Positions 17,956 through 26,591 of a DNA stretch of 64,000 bases are shown here, in pieces; the first letter of the stretch is position 1; every line of letters begins with the position of its first letter. The stretch is from NCBI GenBank assembly GCA_900455085.1, contig UGTZ01000001.1, positions 898,501-962,500 on the forward strand, given 5' to 3'. This stretch comes from Providencia rettgeri. GTDB lineage: Bacteria; Pseudomonadota; Gammaproteobacteria; Enterobacterales; Enterobacteriaceae. The translations under genes were made by a program, and so were the position numbers. Below the pieces are notes generated by a model. It searched no databases and had not been told where the DNA came from. It saw nothing but the letters and a program-made list of their open reading frames with translations.

Positions 17956-19419
17956 CTAATTGGAAAGACCACCAAAGCAGAGGTATTTCACTTCCAAATA
18001 ATCTTCAATTCCGTAGCGTGAACCTTCACGCCCCAGACCAGACTGCTTAATACCACCAAATGGGGCTACTTCGTTTGAAATAATGCCTTCATTAATACCC
18101 ACCATGCCGCTTTCTAATGCCTCTGCAACACGGTAGATACGCCCGATATCTTTTGAATAGAAATAAGATGCCAAGCCAAATTCAGTATCATTGGCAAGAT
18201 CAATCGCTTCTTGCTCATCACGGAATTTAAATAATGGTGCCAGTGGGCCGAACGTTTCTTCTTTTGCGACCTTCATGGACTCAGTCACACCTGTGATAAC
18301 CGTCGGTTCAAAGAACAAGCCACCTAATTGGGCTGGTTTACCCCCTGCAATCACTTTTGCACCGTGTGAAACGGCATCTGCAATATGTTCAGTGACTTTA
18401 TCGACCGCGGCTTGGTTAATCAGAGGACCTTGTTGAGAGTCCGCTTGTGTGGCTGGTCCGATTTTCAGTTCATTCACCGCTTTTGCCAAACGAGCTGCAA
18501 ATTCATCGTAAACCCCTTCTTGGACTAAAATACGGTTAGCACACACACAAGTTTGCCCGCTATTACGGAATTTAGCCGCTAATGCACCTTGTACTGCTGC
18601 ATCTAAATCAGCATCATCAAACACGATAAATGGCGCGTTACCACCGAGTTCCAGAGACATCTTTTTCACCGTATTGGCACACTGTTCCATCAGCAACTTA
18701 CCGACTCGCGTTGAACCCGTGAATGTGAGTTTGCGAACAATTGGGCTGGAAGTCATAACGCCACCAATAGCTTTAGCATCAGTACCTGGAACAATGTTAA
18801 ACACGCCAGCAGGAATGCCAGCTTCTTCCCCTAACGCTGCCAATGCTAATGCTGATAATGGCGTTTCTGCCGCAGGTTTTAATACCATCGTACAGCCTGC
18901 TGCGAGTGCAGGGCCGACTTTGCGGGTGATCATGGCATTTGGGAAGTTCCATGGCGTGATAGCCGCAACCACACCCACGGGCTGTTTTATCGTCACCAGA
19001 CGACGTCCTGGCAGAGGTGATGGAATGGTTTCCCCATACACTCGTTTACCTTCTTCAGCAAACCACTCAATAAAGCTGGCACCGTAGGCAATTTCTCCCA
19101 TCGATTCAGTGATCGACTTGCCTTGCTCAGCACTGAGTAATTCGGCCAATTCCTTTTGGTTATCCATCATTAAACGGAACCATTTGTTTAAAATTTGGCT
19201 GCGCTCTTTGGCGGTTTTAGCACGCCATGCCGGCAGGGCTTTTTCTGCGGCTTCGATAGCTTGTTGAGTTTCTAAAGCACCGACATTGCTGACGTTAGCG
19301 ATAACCTCGTTGTTTGCTGGGTTAGTGACCTCAAATACACTTTTATTTTGGGCATCAACCCATTGGCCGTTGATATAAGCTTGTTGGCGAAATAATGTAG
19401 AATTGGTATTTATGCTCAT
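17956..19419 (-). CDS. gabD: Succinate-semialdehyde dehydrogenase (GabD-like) in the hpa cluster
   Basis: A 487-residue NAD(P)+ aldehyde dehydrogenase very close to E. coli GabD: NPANNEVIANVSNVGALETQ, PWNFPNAMITRKVGPALAAG, catalytic Glu in SLELGGNAPF (about 256) and catalytic Cys in GQTCVCANR (about 290). It oxidises succinate semialdehyde to succinate. HpaI releases that very compound, so its place in this cluster completes the route to the TCA cycle. Its ATG overlaps the stop of the MFS gene by 4 bp, so the two are translationally coupled. This gene is not part of the classic hpa operon of E. coli W. Confidence 0.92.
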   Translation of the reverse strand: MSINTNSTLFRQQAYINGQWVDAQNKSVFEVTNPANNEVIANVSNVGALETQQAIEAAEKALPAWRAKTAKERSQILNKWFRLMMDNQKELAELLSAEQGKSITESMGEIAYGASFIEWFAEEGKRVYGETIPSPLPGRRLVTIKQPVGVVAAITPWNFPNAMITRKVGPALAAGCTMVLKPAAETPLSALALAALGEEAGIPAGVFNIVPGTDAKAIGGVMTSSPIVRKLTFTGSTRVGKLLMEQCANTVKKMSLELGGNAPFIVFDDADLDAAVQGALAAKFRNSGQTCVCANRILVQEGVYDEFAARLAKAVNELKIGPATQADSQQGPLINQAAVDKVTEHIADAVSHGAKVIAGGKPAQLGGLFFEPTVITGVTESMKVAKEETFGPLAPLFKFRDEQEAIDLANDTEFGLASYFYSKDIGRIYRVAEALESGMVGINEGIISNEVAPFGGIKQSGLGREGSRYGIEDYLEVKYLCFGGLSN

Positions 19420-20642
19420 TTTTCGTTGTTCTCCGAAGACACTGATTGGACTTGTGGGCGGATATTTTTAGCTGATAGCTGTTGGCTAGCAAAACTTAAC
19501 CCGGCACAAAGCGCCATAACAAGTGCCATAGCGAATGGGGATTCATCTTGTAATACAGAAACTGCAACGCTGGCGACAGCCGCTAAGGCAAACTGAATAG
19601 AAATGGCAAGTGCACTGGCACTTCCTGCAATTTTCCCGCGATGTTGCAGTAATAGTGACAAACTGTTCGTGCCGATAGCATTGACCATCGATAAGAACAG
19701 TACGACTAGAATAACAATTATGGGCAAACTTTGTTGGTAAAATATGAGTAACAGCAGACCAAACGCTAATTGAAACCCACTTTGCATAGTCAGTATGCGC
19801 GTTAAACTATAGGTTTTTAGTAGTTTAACGTTCAACAACAGCATGACAATCATCCCCAAGATGTTACAGCCGAACAGCAAACCATAATGTTGTTCAGAAA
19901 CACCGAAATAATTGATGTACACAAACGGTGAACCACTGATAAAGGCAAACATACCGGCAAAGGAGAAAGCCATGGTGCCAATAATACTCAGTGCTTCTCG
20001 GTCTGTGAGCACCTGTGCATAATTCTTGAAAGCGACACAAAGTATATTTTCAGAACCGCGCTGGTGGGTTAACGTTTCAGGGAGTAAGAAAAAAATTGCA
20101 CACACCGAAGCCAAGCCAATCACTGCCAGCAAATAGAAAATCACTTGCCACTGAAAATGAACGAGTAAAAAACCACCCAATAGCGGTGCCAGTAATGGCG
20201 CTATCATGGTCACAAGTGTCATTAATGACAGTACTTTAGGTAACTCATGAGCAGGGTAAACATCCCTAGCGATAGCCCTTGCCATCACAATGGCCGCTCC
20301 ACTGCCAAAAGCTTGCAGCGCTCGGAATACAATCAAAGTATTTGCATTGGTGGCTTGGGCGCACAACAAACTGGCGACAGTAAAAATGGCAAGGCCACTT
20401 AACAACATTTTCCGACGACCTAGAAGGTCACTTAGTGGGCCATAAAACAGCATTCCAATGCAGAATCCGGCAAAAAAGGCGCCAAGAGTGTACTGCATTT
20501 GCCCTTGAGTGGCGTGTAACGCAATACCCATTTGAGGGAGGGCAGGAAGGTACATATCGATAGACAATGGACCGAATGCCACTAATGACCCTAGTAATGG
20601 GATCAAATAGCGCGGTATGTGTTTATCGAAATTTTTAACCAT
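19416..20642 (-). CDS. Bcr/CflA-type MFS efflux transporter
   Basis: A 408-residue, 12-span MFS protein. PLSIDMYLPALPQM near 26-39 and the motif A segment GPLSDLLGRRKMLL near 68-81 place it in the DHA1 Bcr/CflA drug-efflux subfamily. It lies between hpaF and gabD, 55 bp after hpaF and overlapping gabD. That an exporter was taken into an aromatic catabolic operon suggests export of a toxic intermediate or of the aromatic substrate, but nothing in the sequence shows the substrate. Confidence 0.8.
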   Translation of the reverse strand: MVKNFDKHIPRYLIPLLGSLVAFGPLSIDMYLPALPQMGIALHATQGQMQYTLGAFFAGFCIGMLFYGPLSDLLGRRKMLLSGLAIFTVASLLCAQATNANTLIVFRALQAFGSGAAIVMARAIARDVYPAHELPKVLSLMTLVTMIAPLLAPLLGGFLLVHFQWQVIFYLLAVIGLASVCAIFFLLPETLTHQRGSENILCVAFKNYAQVLTDREALSIIGTMAFSFAGMFAFISGSPFVYINYFGVSEQHYGLLFGCNILGMIVMLLLNVKLLKTYSLTRILTMQSGFQLAFGLLLLIFYQQSLPIIVILVVLFLSMVNAIGTNSLSLLLQHRGKIAGSASALAISIQFALAAVASVAVSVLQDESPFAMALVMALCAGLSFASQQLSAKNIRPQVQSVSSENNEK

Positions 20643-20697
20643 CTTGCCCTCTCAATAAAACGCTAAATAAAGATTTAAACCATTAACCTTTAAACTG

Positions 20698-21081
20698 TTA
20701 ACCCTTAAATAAGGCATGAACATTGTTTTGCTTATAATTTAAAACTGGATCAAGCTCTTCCATGGTAAAAGATAATGCGAGGTAGCGTTTTGCCATCAAA
20801 TCGGCAAAATGTTTTTTGATCAGCTCAAAAATCATTTCCCCCGTTTTTTGCCTATCTTCAAGAGAACGCCCAGTACCTATCTTCAACGTCATATGGACAA
20901 AAGCATAATCGTGCTTGCCATCGGCCATTTGCCAAGTATCTAGCCAAATAGCACGACTACGAATGCCACCTAATGGGAAGATACCTGTTCCCGCAAGGGC
21001 TTCATTCACTTTGGCGAAGAGCTCAGGTAGCTGAGCGTCATCACGAATGTTTTCTGTACATTCTGCATAAAAATGAGGCAT
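20698..21081 (-). CDS. hpaF: 5-carboxymethyl-2-hydroxymuconate isomerase
   Basis: A 127-residue tautomerase-superfamily enzyme. Met removal from MPHFYAE exposes the catalytic Pro1. RSRAIWLDTWQMADGKHDYA (about 41-60) and FKQNNVHALFK-like C-terminus (YKQNNVHALFKG) match E. coli HpcD/HpaF. It isomerises 5-carboxymethyl-2-hydroxymuconate to the 2-oxo-3-ene form that HpaG decarboxylates. It starts 24 bp after hpaD. Confidence 0.95.
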   Translation of the reverse strand: MPHFYAECTENIRDDAQLPELFAKVNEALAGTGIFPLGGIRSRAIWLDTWQMADGKHDYAFVHMTLKIGTGRSLEDRQKTGEMIFELIKKHFADLMAKRYLALSFTMEELDPVLNYKQNNVHALFKG

Positions 21082-21105
21082 AACAACTCCTTACGCAGTG
21101 GTGGC

Positions 21106-21972
21106 TTATTTGTCAGTAATATAACTAGGCAGAGGGAATACCGCGTTTAATTGCCCTGTTCCAGAGCTTGCGAACAAGTCAGTTAAAATTTCCACTTTTT
21201 CGGCGTATTTATCCCAACCCAGCATACCTAATAGCATCACGGTGTCGTGCATATGGCCTTCGCCATAGCAGTAGTCGGCATATTCAGGTAACATTTTGCA
21301 GAATTCTTCAAAACGTCCTTCACGCCAAAGTTTGACGACGCGTTTATCCATTTGCTCATCAAATTCACGTGTGTAGCTGTTCATGCCATCTTCAGCACGT
21401 TGGTCATCAATAAAGCGGTGAGATAATGAACCACTTGCTAGTACCGCCACAGTTCCATCGTATTTTTCAATCGCAGTCAGTACGGCTTCGCCTAACTTAC
21501 GGCTGTCTTCAAAACTATGAGAAGTACAGAAGGCTGAAATCGAGATGACTTTAAAGTGACGATCGCTATTCATATAGCGCATAGGGACTAATGTGGCGTA
21601 TTCGAGGGTTAAGCTTGGAATTTCATGTGCTTGAGCACGAACGCCTAATTTACGTGCTTCCTCACCGATCATTTGGCCCAATACGGAGTTCCCATCATAT
21701 TCATATTCCATATCACGAATAAAATGTGGAAGCTCATTACTGGTATAAATACCTTTGAAGTGGTCAGCACAGTTAATATGATAGGCGCTGTTAACTAACC
21801 AGTGTGTATCAAAAACAATAATAGTATCAACGCCCAACTCACGGCAGCGGCGACTGATTTCTTTGTGCCCATCGATAGCGGCTTGGCGACATCCAAAGTT
21901 TTTACCTGGTAGTTCTGATAGGTACATGGATGGGACGTGTGTTATTTTTGCTGCGAGTGCCAACTTACCCAT
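21106..21972 (-). CDS. hpaD: 3,4-dihydroxyphenylacetate 2,3-dioxygenase
   Basis: A 288-residue extradiol dioxygenase of the LigB type that opens the homoprotocatechuate ring with Fe2+. The start MGKLALAAKITHVPSMYLSE matches the E. coli enzyme and is preceded by an AGGAGG, which decides it over an upstream in-frame start at 21999 that would read into an ERIC repeat. VDTIIVFDTHWLVNSAYH, the PSLTLEYATLVPMRYM and ASGSLSHRFIDDQ regions carry the iron ligands and acid-base His. Followed by hpaF; an ERIC element separates it from hpaE. Confidence 0.95.
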   Translation of the reverse strand: MGKLALAAKITHVPSMYLSELPGKNFGCRQAAIDGHKEISRRCRELGVDTIIVFDTHWLVNSAYHINCADHFKGIYTSNELPHFIRDMEYEYDGNSVLGQMIGEEARKLGVRAQAHEIPSLTLEYATLVPMRYMNSDRHFKVISISAFCTSHSFEDSRKLGEAVLTAIEKYDGTVAVLASGSLSHRFIDDQRAEDGMNSYTREFDEQMDKRVVKLWREGRFEEFCKMLPEYADYCYGEGHMHDTVMLLGMLGWDKYAEKVEILTDLFASSGTGQLNAVFPLPSYITDK

Positions 21973-21990
21973 TTCCTTCCTCCTTCGCTT

Positions 21991-22114
21991 ATCCGTCATA
22001 CTTCGCGCCGTAGCGTTGTTGGCTTCATAAAGTTACCCTAGTCACATACTTCAGTATGCTCCTAGGGATAACTTCACTTGCCGCCTAGCTACAACACGAA
22101 TTATTTAGGATAAG
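21991..22114. repeat. ERIC (IRU) element
   Basis: About 124 bp between hpaE and hpaD: CGTCATACTTCGCGCCGTAG, GTTGTTGGCTTC, central CCTAGTCACATAC-TATGCTCCTAGGG, GCCGCCTAGCTACAACACGAATT. It occupies most of the 220-bp gap and abuts the hpaD ribosome site. Confidence 0.85.
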
Positions 22115-22195
22115 TAGCCAAATTAATTATCATTGATTCAAAATTACTTAGAATAAAGAATGGTGTAGCTTGCTACGGAATAATTTTGCTTTTTA

Positions 22196-23662
22196 TTACA
22201 CACCCCAGCGAGGGATGTTGTGGTCTCCGTAGGAGATACAGACGTTCTTCATTTCCGCGAAGACTTCGAAGCTATACTCGCCACCTTCACGGCCTACACC
22301 CGAAGCTTTTACACCACCAAAAGGCTGGCGCAGGTCACGTACGTTTTGTGTATTAACAAACACCATGCCTGCTTCGATACTGCGTGACAAACGTAAAATC
22401 TTGCTGACATCTTGTGTCCAAATATACGAAGCAAGACCGTACTCAATATCATTTGCCATGCGTAAACCGTCTTCTTCAGACTTAAACGGAATTAAACAAG
22501 CAACAGGCCCAAAGATCTCTTCTTGGGCGACACGCATGCGGTTATCGACATCAGCCAGTACGGTAGGACGCAAGAAATTACCACCTTTGAGGTGATCAGG
22601 TAGATCAGTCGGTTTGTCTGGGCCACCCGCTAACAAGGTTGCGCCTTCTTCCATACCTAAGCGAATATAACCCGAAACTTTGTTCCAGTGCTGCTGGCTG
22701 ATCAATGCACCCACTTGGGTTTTGGGATCGTTCGGGTCACCGACGATCAGGCGATTTGCCCGCTCAGCAAAGCGTTTAACAAACTCAGGGTAGATGCTTT
22801 CTTGAATGAAAATACGTGAGCCAGCTGTACAGCGTTCACCATTAATGGAGAAAATAGTAAACAGAGCTGCGTCTAGTGCACGCTCAATATCGGCATCTTC
22901 AAACACCAACACAGGTGATTTACCACCTAATTCCATGGAATATTTTTTTAAACCAGCATTTTGCATAATGGTGCGGCCTGTTGCCGTACCACCAGTGAAT
23001 GATACTGCACGCACATCGTGATGTTTGACTAAGGCATCTCCCGCAGTGCTACCGTAGCCTTGAACCACGTTCAAAACACCCGCTGGAATACCCGCTTCCA
23101 GCGCCAGTTCACCAAGGCGATTCGCTGATAATGGAGATAATTCAGACATTTTCAGAACCGCAGTATTACCCAGTGCTAAACAAGGGGCGGTTTTCCATGT
23201 GGCGGTCATAAATGGCACGTTCCATGGGGAAATCAGTGCACAGACACCCACAGGTTGAACCAAGGTGTAGTTCATCATCTTGTCATCAACAGGGTATGTA
23301 CGGCCGTTCATTTGCTGGCAAATTTCAGCAAAAAATTCAAAGTTATGTGAAGCACGTGGGATCAACACGTTTTTAGTTTGGTGAATAGGTAAACCAGTAT
23401 CTTTGGTTTCCATTTCCGCGATTTGCGGGACGTTTTCGTCGATCAATTCACCAAGGCGACGCATTAAGCGAGCACGCTCTTTCATTGGGGTGTTAGCCCA
23501 CTTTGGAAAAGCGTCTTTCGCTGCGGCAACGGCTTGGTTGATTTCATCTTGTCCACCCGCGGCGACTTCTGCTAATACTTCACCCGTTGCAGGGTTGGTG
23601 GTTTCGAAATAGTCTTTGCTGGCAACGTTTTTACCGTTGATCCAATGATTAATCTTAGTCAT
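22196..23662 (-). CDS. hpaE: 5-carboxymethyl-2-hydroxymuconic semialdehyde dehydrogenase
   Basis: A 488-residue NAD+ aldehyde dehydrogenase. Catalytic Glu lies in SMELGGKSPV (about 256) and Cys in GERCTAGSRIF (about 290); the N-terminus MTKINHWINGKNVASKDYFE and C-terminal KNVCISYGDHNIPRWGV are those of HpaE. It oxidises the ring-cleavage semialdehyde to 5-carboxymethyl-2-hydroxymuconate. Its start shares one base with the hpaG2 stop, so translation is coupled. Confidence 0.95.
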   Translation of the reverse strand: MTKINHWINGKNVASKDYFETTNPATGEVLAEVAAGGQDEINQAVAAAKDAFPKWANTPMKERARLMRRLGELIDENVPQIAEMETKDTGLPIHQTKNVLIPRASHNFEFFAEICQQMNGRTYPVDDKMMNYTLVQPVGVCALISPWNVPFMTATWKTAPCLALGNTAVLKMSELSPLSANRLGELALEAGIPAGVLNVVQGYGSTAGDALVKHHDVRAVSFTGGTATGRTIMQNAGLKKYSMELGGKSPVLVFEDADIERALDAALFTIFSINGERCTAGSRIFIQESIYPEFVKRFAERANRLIVGDPNDPKTQVGALISQQHWNKVSGYIRLGMEEGATLLAGGPDKPTDLPDHLKGGNFLRPTVLADVDNRMRVAQEEIFGPVACLIPFKSEEDGLRMANDIEYGLASYIWTQDVSKILRLSRSIEAGMVFVNTQNVRDLRQPFGGVKASGVGREGGEYSFEVFAEMKNVCISYGDHNIPRWGV

Positions 23663-24441
23663 TACACTCGTTCCTCATAGTCTTTTTCGCTGATAATGGT
23701 GTTGACCAGTCGGCCAACGCCTTCAACTTCAACAATGACTTCGTCGCCCGGTACCACGTCAGACAGCCCTTTTGGTGTCCCTGTAGCAATCATGTCTCCC
23801 GGTTGCAATGTCATAAAGTCACTGAGGTAAGCAATTAAAAAAGGAATATCGAAAATTAGATCGGCAGTGGTGCCTTTTTGGCGTAATTCACCATTAACAT
23901 AGGTGTACAAAGCCAAATTATGCGGATCTTTAATGGCATCTTTATCGACAATCCAAGGGCCAATCGGCGTTAAGGTATCACGGCTCTTAACACGTAAATT
24001 TGGGCGATAATAGTTCTCTAAATAGTCACGGATCGCATAGTCATTACACACGGTGTAACCTGCGACATAGTCCATGGCATCTTCCCTTGAAACCTTGTGA
24101 GCTGTTTTACCAATCACCACCACTAATTCAGACTCATAATGCATATATTCCACATTATCAGGGCGAACAGAAACTTGGCGATGACCCGTTAAACTGCTTT
24201 CCGCTTTTAAGAAAATTAAAGGCTCTTCAGGTGGCTTAAATTCTAATTCGGCAGCGTGGTCGGCATAGTTCAGGCCTAGGGCAAACAAGGTTCCTTGCGC
24301 AGGAGGTAACCATTCAACATCAGGAGAATCACCCGCAATCACGTCCCCATTAGGTAACGTAATGCCTTCGTTATCACCGACGGTGACGGAATATTCAGTG
24401 CCTTTAAAAAGGATTTTGGCGTGTTTTGTAATCGTAGACAT
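23662..24441 (-). CDS. hpaG2: HPA degradation isomerase/decarboxylase, HpaG2 part
   Basis: A 259-residue FAH-family domain protein equivalent to the C-terminal half of E. coli HpaG. Metal ligands are in the MHYESELVVVIGKTA stretch (about 119-133) and in GYTVCNDYAIRDY. With HpaG1 it decarboxylates 5-oxopent-3-ene-1,2,5-tricarboxylate and isomerises the product. It shares one base with hpaG1 upstream and one with hpaE downstream, so three genes are tightly coupled. Confidence 0.9.
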   Translation of the reverse strand: MSTITKHAKILFKGTEYSVTVGDNEGITLPNGDVIAGDSPDVEWLPPAQGTLFALGLNYADHAAELEFKPPEEPLIFLKAESSLTGHRQVSVRPDNVEYMHYESELVVVIGKTAHKVSREDAMDYVAGYTVCNDYAIRDYLENYYRPNLRVKSRDTLTPIGPWIVDKDAIKDPHNLALYTYVNGELRQKGTTADLIFDIPFLIAYLSDFMTLQPGDMIATGTPKGLSDVVPGDEVIVEVEGVGRLVNTIISEKDYEERV

Positions 24442-25076
24442 TATTTTCCTCCTGCTGCCACAACGGTATTTTTCAGGCTAGGAAAGCCTTCCGCTTGGAT
24501 AACCACTTCGTCACCGGGTTTGATGGTGACACGTTGTTGTGGTGTGCCGAGCAGGATCACATCCCCTTGCTTTAAGGTGGCGAAGTCACTTAATGCAGCA
24601 ACTAACTCACTCGCATCACGGATCAGATCTTTTGTTGACCAGCGATCCACTTCTTTACCATTTACTAGGGTGATGATATCGACAGGATTATTTAGCGAAG
24701 TTGCAACCATTTCACCAATTGGACAAAACGTGTCGCGGCATTTTGCTTTAATGGCAGGGCGATAGAAGGTGTCTTCTGGCAAGCTCACTTCATTTGCCAG
24801 CGCAAACCCAGCAATAAACTGATGTGCATCTGTCTTACTGACTTTACGTGCATTTTTACCGATCACCAAAGCAAGCGTAGCGCCACTTTGCACTTCTTCA
24901 CCAGCGGGATGCAAAATTTTTTCACCTGAATTGATACGCGTATTACGCGGCTTAATAAACCACACTGGGGTTTTTGGTGGGGTTTTATAAGGGGCTTGCT
25001 GGAATGCCTCAAGCCAGTGGCTAAGCTGGCTTTGATGATTGAGGGCAACGGCAAATACAGTGCCTTTCATTGACAA
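24441..25076 (-). CDS. hpaG1: HPA degradation isomerase/decarboxylase, HpaG1 part
   Basis: A 211-residue FAH-family protein matching the N-terminal half of E. coli HpaG (MKGTVFAVALNHQSQL, GEEVQSGATLALVIGKNARK). In E. coli W the two halves are fused; here they are two cistrons overlapping by one base (TAATG). It is the first gene of the meta-cleavage operon. A perfect 18-bp palindrome 33 bp upstream is a candidate HpaR operator. Confidence 0.9.
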   Translation of the reverse strand: MSMKGTVFAVALNHQSQLSHWLEAFQQAPYKTPPKTPVWFIKPRNTRINSGEKILHPAGEEVQSGATLALVIGKNARKVSKTDAHQFIAGFALANEVSLPEDTFYRPAIKAKCRDTFCPIGEMVATSLNNPVDIITLVNGKEVDRWSTKDLIRDASELVAALSDFATLKQGDVILLGTPQQRVTIKPGDEVVIQAEGFPSLKNTVVAAGGK

Positions 25077-25109
25077 CTCCTTAATGAAAAGAATTCAACT
25101 TTCGAGTAA

Positions 25110-25127
25110 TTATTAATATATTAATAA
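25110..25127. promoter_or_regulatory. Candidate HpaR operator upstream of hpaG1
   Basis: A perfect 18-bp palindrome, TTATTAATATATTAATAA, 33 bp before the hpaG1 ATG in the 425-bp hpaG1-hpaR divergent region. MarR-family repressors bind palindromes of this size and HpaR is known to repress this promoter in E. coli. The identity as HpaR site is inferred; A+T richness weakens it. The rest of the gap (25128-25501) is A+T-rich with no other clear element. Confidence 0.5.
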
Positions 25128-25501
25128 AGTATAATTTTGAAATTAGCAATAGGTTTATGGAAATGTTAATTTTAATTGTGATCCCATTAACATAATTAAG
25201 CTGTCTTTCTGTAAGGTTATGTTATAAAAGAAATTATTATTTTTTCAATTTTTTTTTGATTTACAAAAAATTAACTTAAAAATGAGTTTTTAAATTATTT
25301 ACTCATTAATATTTTAGGGTTTTTCTTTGAGATTGTTATTTGACCGTGCTACTCTTAAATAAGGCAAACTGGTGATGTGAAAGCTCATAGTTATGGTATG
25401 TGATTTCATCAAAGTACAGGGCCAACAAAGCGAAATGGCAACTGCCATAAAATGCCAAAATTGGGTTAAGTAACGTTAATTAAGTGGTGAGTTTTAATCT
25501 T

Positions 25502-25957
25502 ATGCATGAATCATTGACAATTGCATTATTGCAGGCAAGAGAAACCGCAATGGGTTTTTTCCGGCCGATATTAAAGTCGTATAATTTGACTGAACAGCAA
25601 TGGCGTATCATTCGAGTTTTAGCTGATAAGCGTTCAATTGATTTTCATGAATTATCAGTTCAAACCTGTATTTTGCGCCCAAGTTTAACGGGGATCCTAA
25701 CCCGTATGGAGCGCGAAGGTTTAATTTTCCGCTTAAAACCGTTGAATGACCAACGTAAATTATATGTCTCTTTGACACCAGCAGGGCAAGAGCTCTATGA
25801 CAAAGCACGGCAGGAAGTGGAAGAAGGTTATCAAAAAATAGAGTTGGCATTTTCACCAGAGAAAATGCAGCAATTAACCGCGTTGTTGGATGAGCTAATC
25901 GCGTTAGAGAGCCCAGATTATAGTAATATCGCTGCTGATAAGAGAAAGAGCGCCTAA
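25502..25957 (+). CDS. hpaR: MarR-family repressor of the homoprotocatechuate operon
   Basis: About 151 residues from ATG 25502 (MHESLTIALLQARETAMGFF), the start of E. coli HpaR; a GTG at 25484 would add six residues. GGTGAG lies 10 nt upstream of the chosen start. The winged helix is clear: LTEQQWRIIRVLADK, ILRPSLTGILTRMEREGLI as recognition helix, LKPLNDQRKLYVSLT as wing. HpaR represses the hpaG-H operon and is released by pathway aromatics. It is divergent from hpaG1, as in E. coli W. Confidence 0.94.
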   Translation: MHESLTIALLQARETAMGFFRPILKSYNLTEQQWRIIRVLADKRSIDFHELSVQTCILRPSLTGILTRMEREGLIFRLKPLNDQRKLYVSLTPAGQELYDKARQEVEEGYQKIELAFSPEKMQQLTALLDELIALESPDYSNIAADKRKSA

Positions 25958-25961
25958 ATTT

Positions 25962-26080
25962 TCGTCATATTTCGAGCTCTAGCTGTGTTGGCTTCTTTCG
26001 GCTATTTGGGTCACATACTGGTGTATGCTTCCCAAACTATCCTCAATTGCTGCCTTGCTAGAGTTCGAACTATTTAGCAA
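25962..26080. repeat. ERIC (IRU) element, first of a pair
   Basis: About 119 bp right after the hpaR stop. CGTCATATTTCGAGCTCTAG, TGTGTTGGCTTC, central GGGTCACATACTGGTGTATGC and GCCTTGCTAGAGTTCGAACTATTTAG. More divergent in its centre than the hpa copies. It may act as the hpaR transcript end. Confidence 0.75.
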
Positions 26081-26093
26081 ATTAATTTGCCTT

Positions 26094-26211
26094 GGTCATA
26101 TTTCGCATGGTGACGTTGTTGCTGGCATTCGGTGACTTACTCACATGTTGATGTATGTTCATCGAGTTATCTTCAATTGTTTCCTTCCTGCAATTCGAAT
26201 TATTTAGAGTA
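26094..26211. repeat. ERIC (IRU) element, second of a pair (divergent)
   Basis: About 118 bp, 13 bp after the previous copy: GGTCATATTTCGCATGGTGACG, central CTCACATGTTGATGTATG, TTCCTGCAATTCGAATTATTTAGAG. It keeps the ERIC ends but its core has drifted. Confidence 0.65.
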
Positions 26212-26591
26212 TGGCTATTACTTAAATGATTCACTTTTCCCTGTAGATTTACTGCAATCGAACTTCACTTATACTCATTAGATAAGTTCTAAATTCCCCA
26301 CTGTCATATCCTTTTTTACAATTGCGAAATTACCTGCAGGGCTACTTGTGACAAATTCTTCAGTAAATTATTTTCTAATAAAATCAATCGATTGATTTTT
26401 GGTATGTAATATTAAATTTTATCGTTAATGAAGCATTAACCGAAATAATGGAATGAAATAAACACAAAAAACCGCATTAGACATGAAACTATTAAATTTT
26501 AGTCATGGTGAATATTTTTTATCTAAAAACAGTTAATGAGAATAAGTTACATTACGGTAAATTTACTGTTCGTGACGAAAATTTAAATAAT
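26212..26591 (+). promoter_or_regulatory. Upstream region of the TpsB-TpsA locus
   Basis: About 380 bp of A+T-rich DNA before the secretion-pore gene. It should contain the promoter for the locus. I cannot name a promoter or operator; an in-frame extension of the pore ORF (from 26505) reads into it but lacks signal-peptide character. Confidence 0.4.

Noticed and set aside
21973..21999. N-terminal extension of HpaD
   Set aside because: The extra residues come from ERIC border sequence; AGGAGG before the internal ATG and the E. coli-like start MGKLALAAKI decide for 21972.
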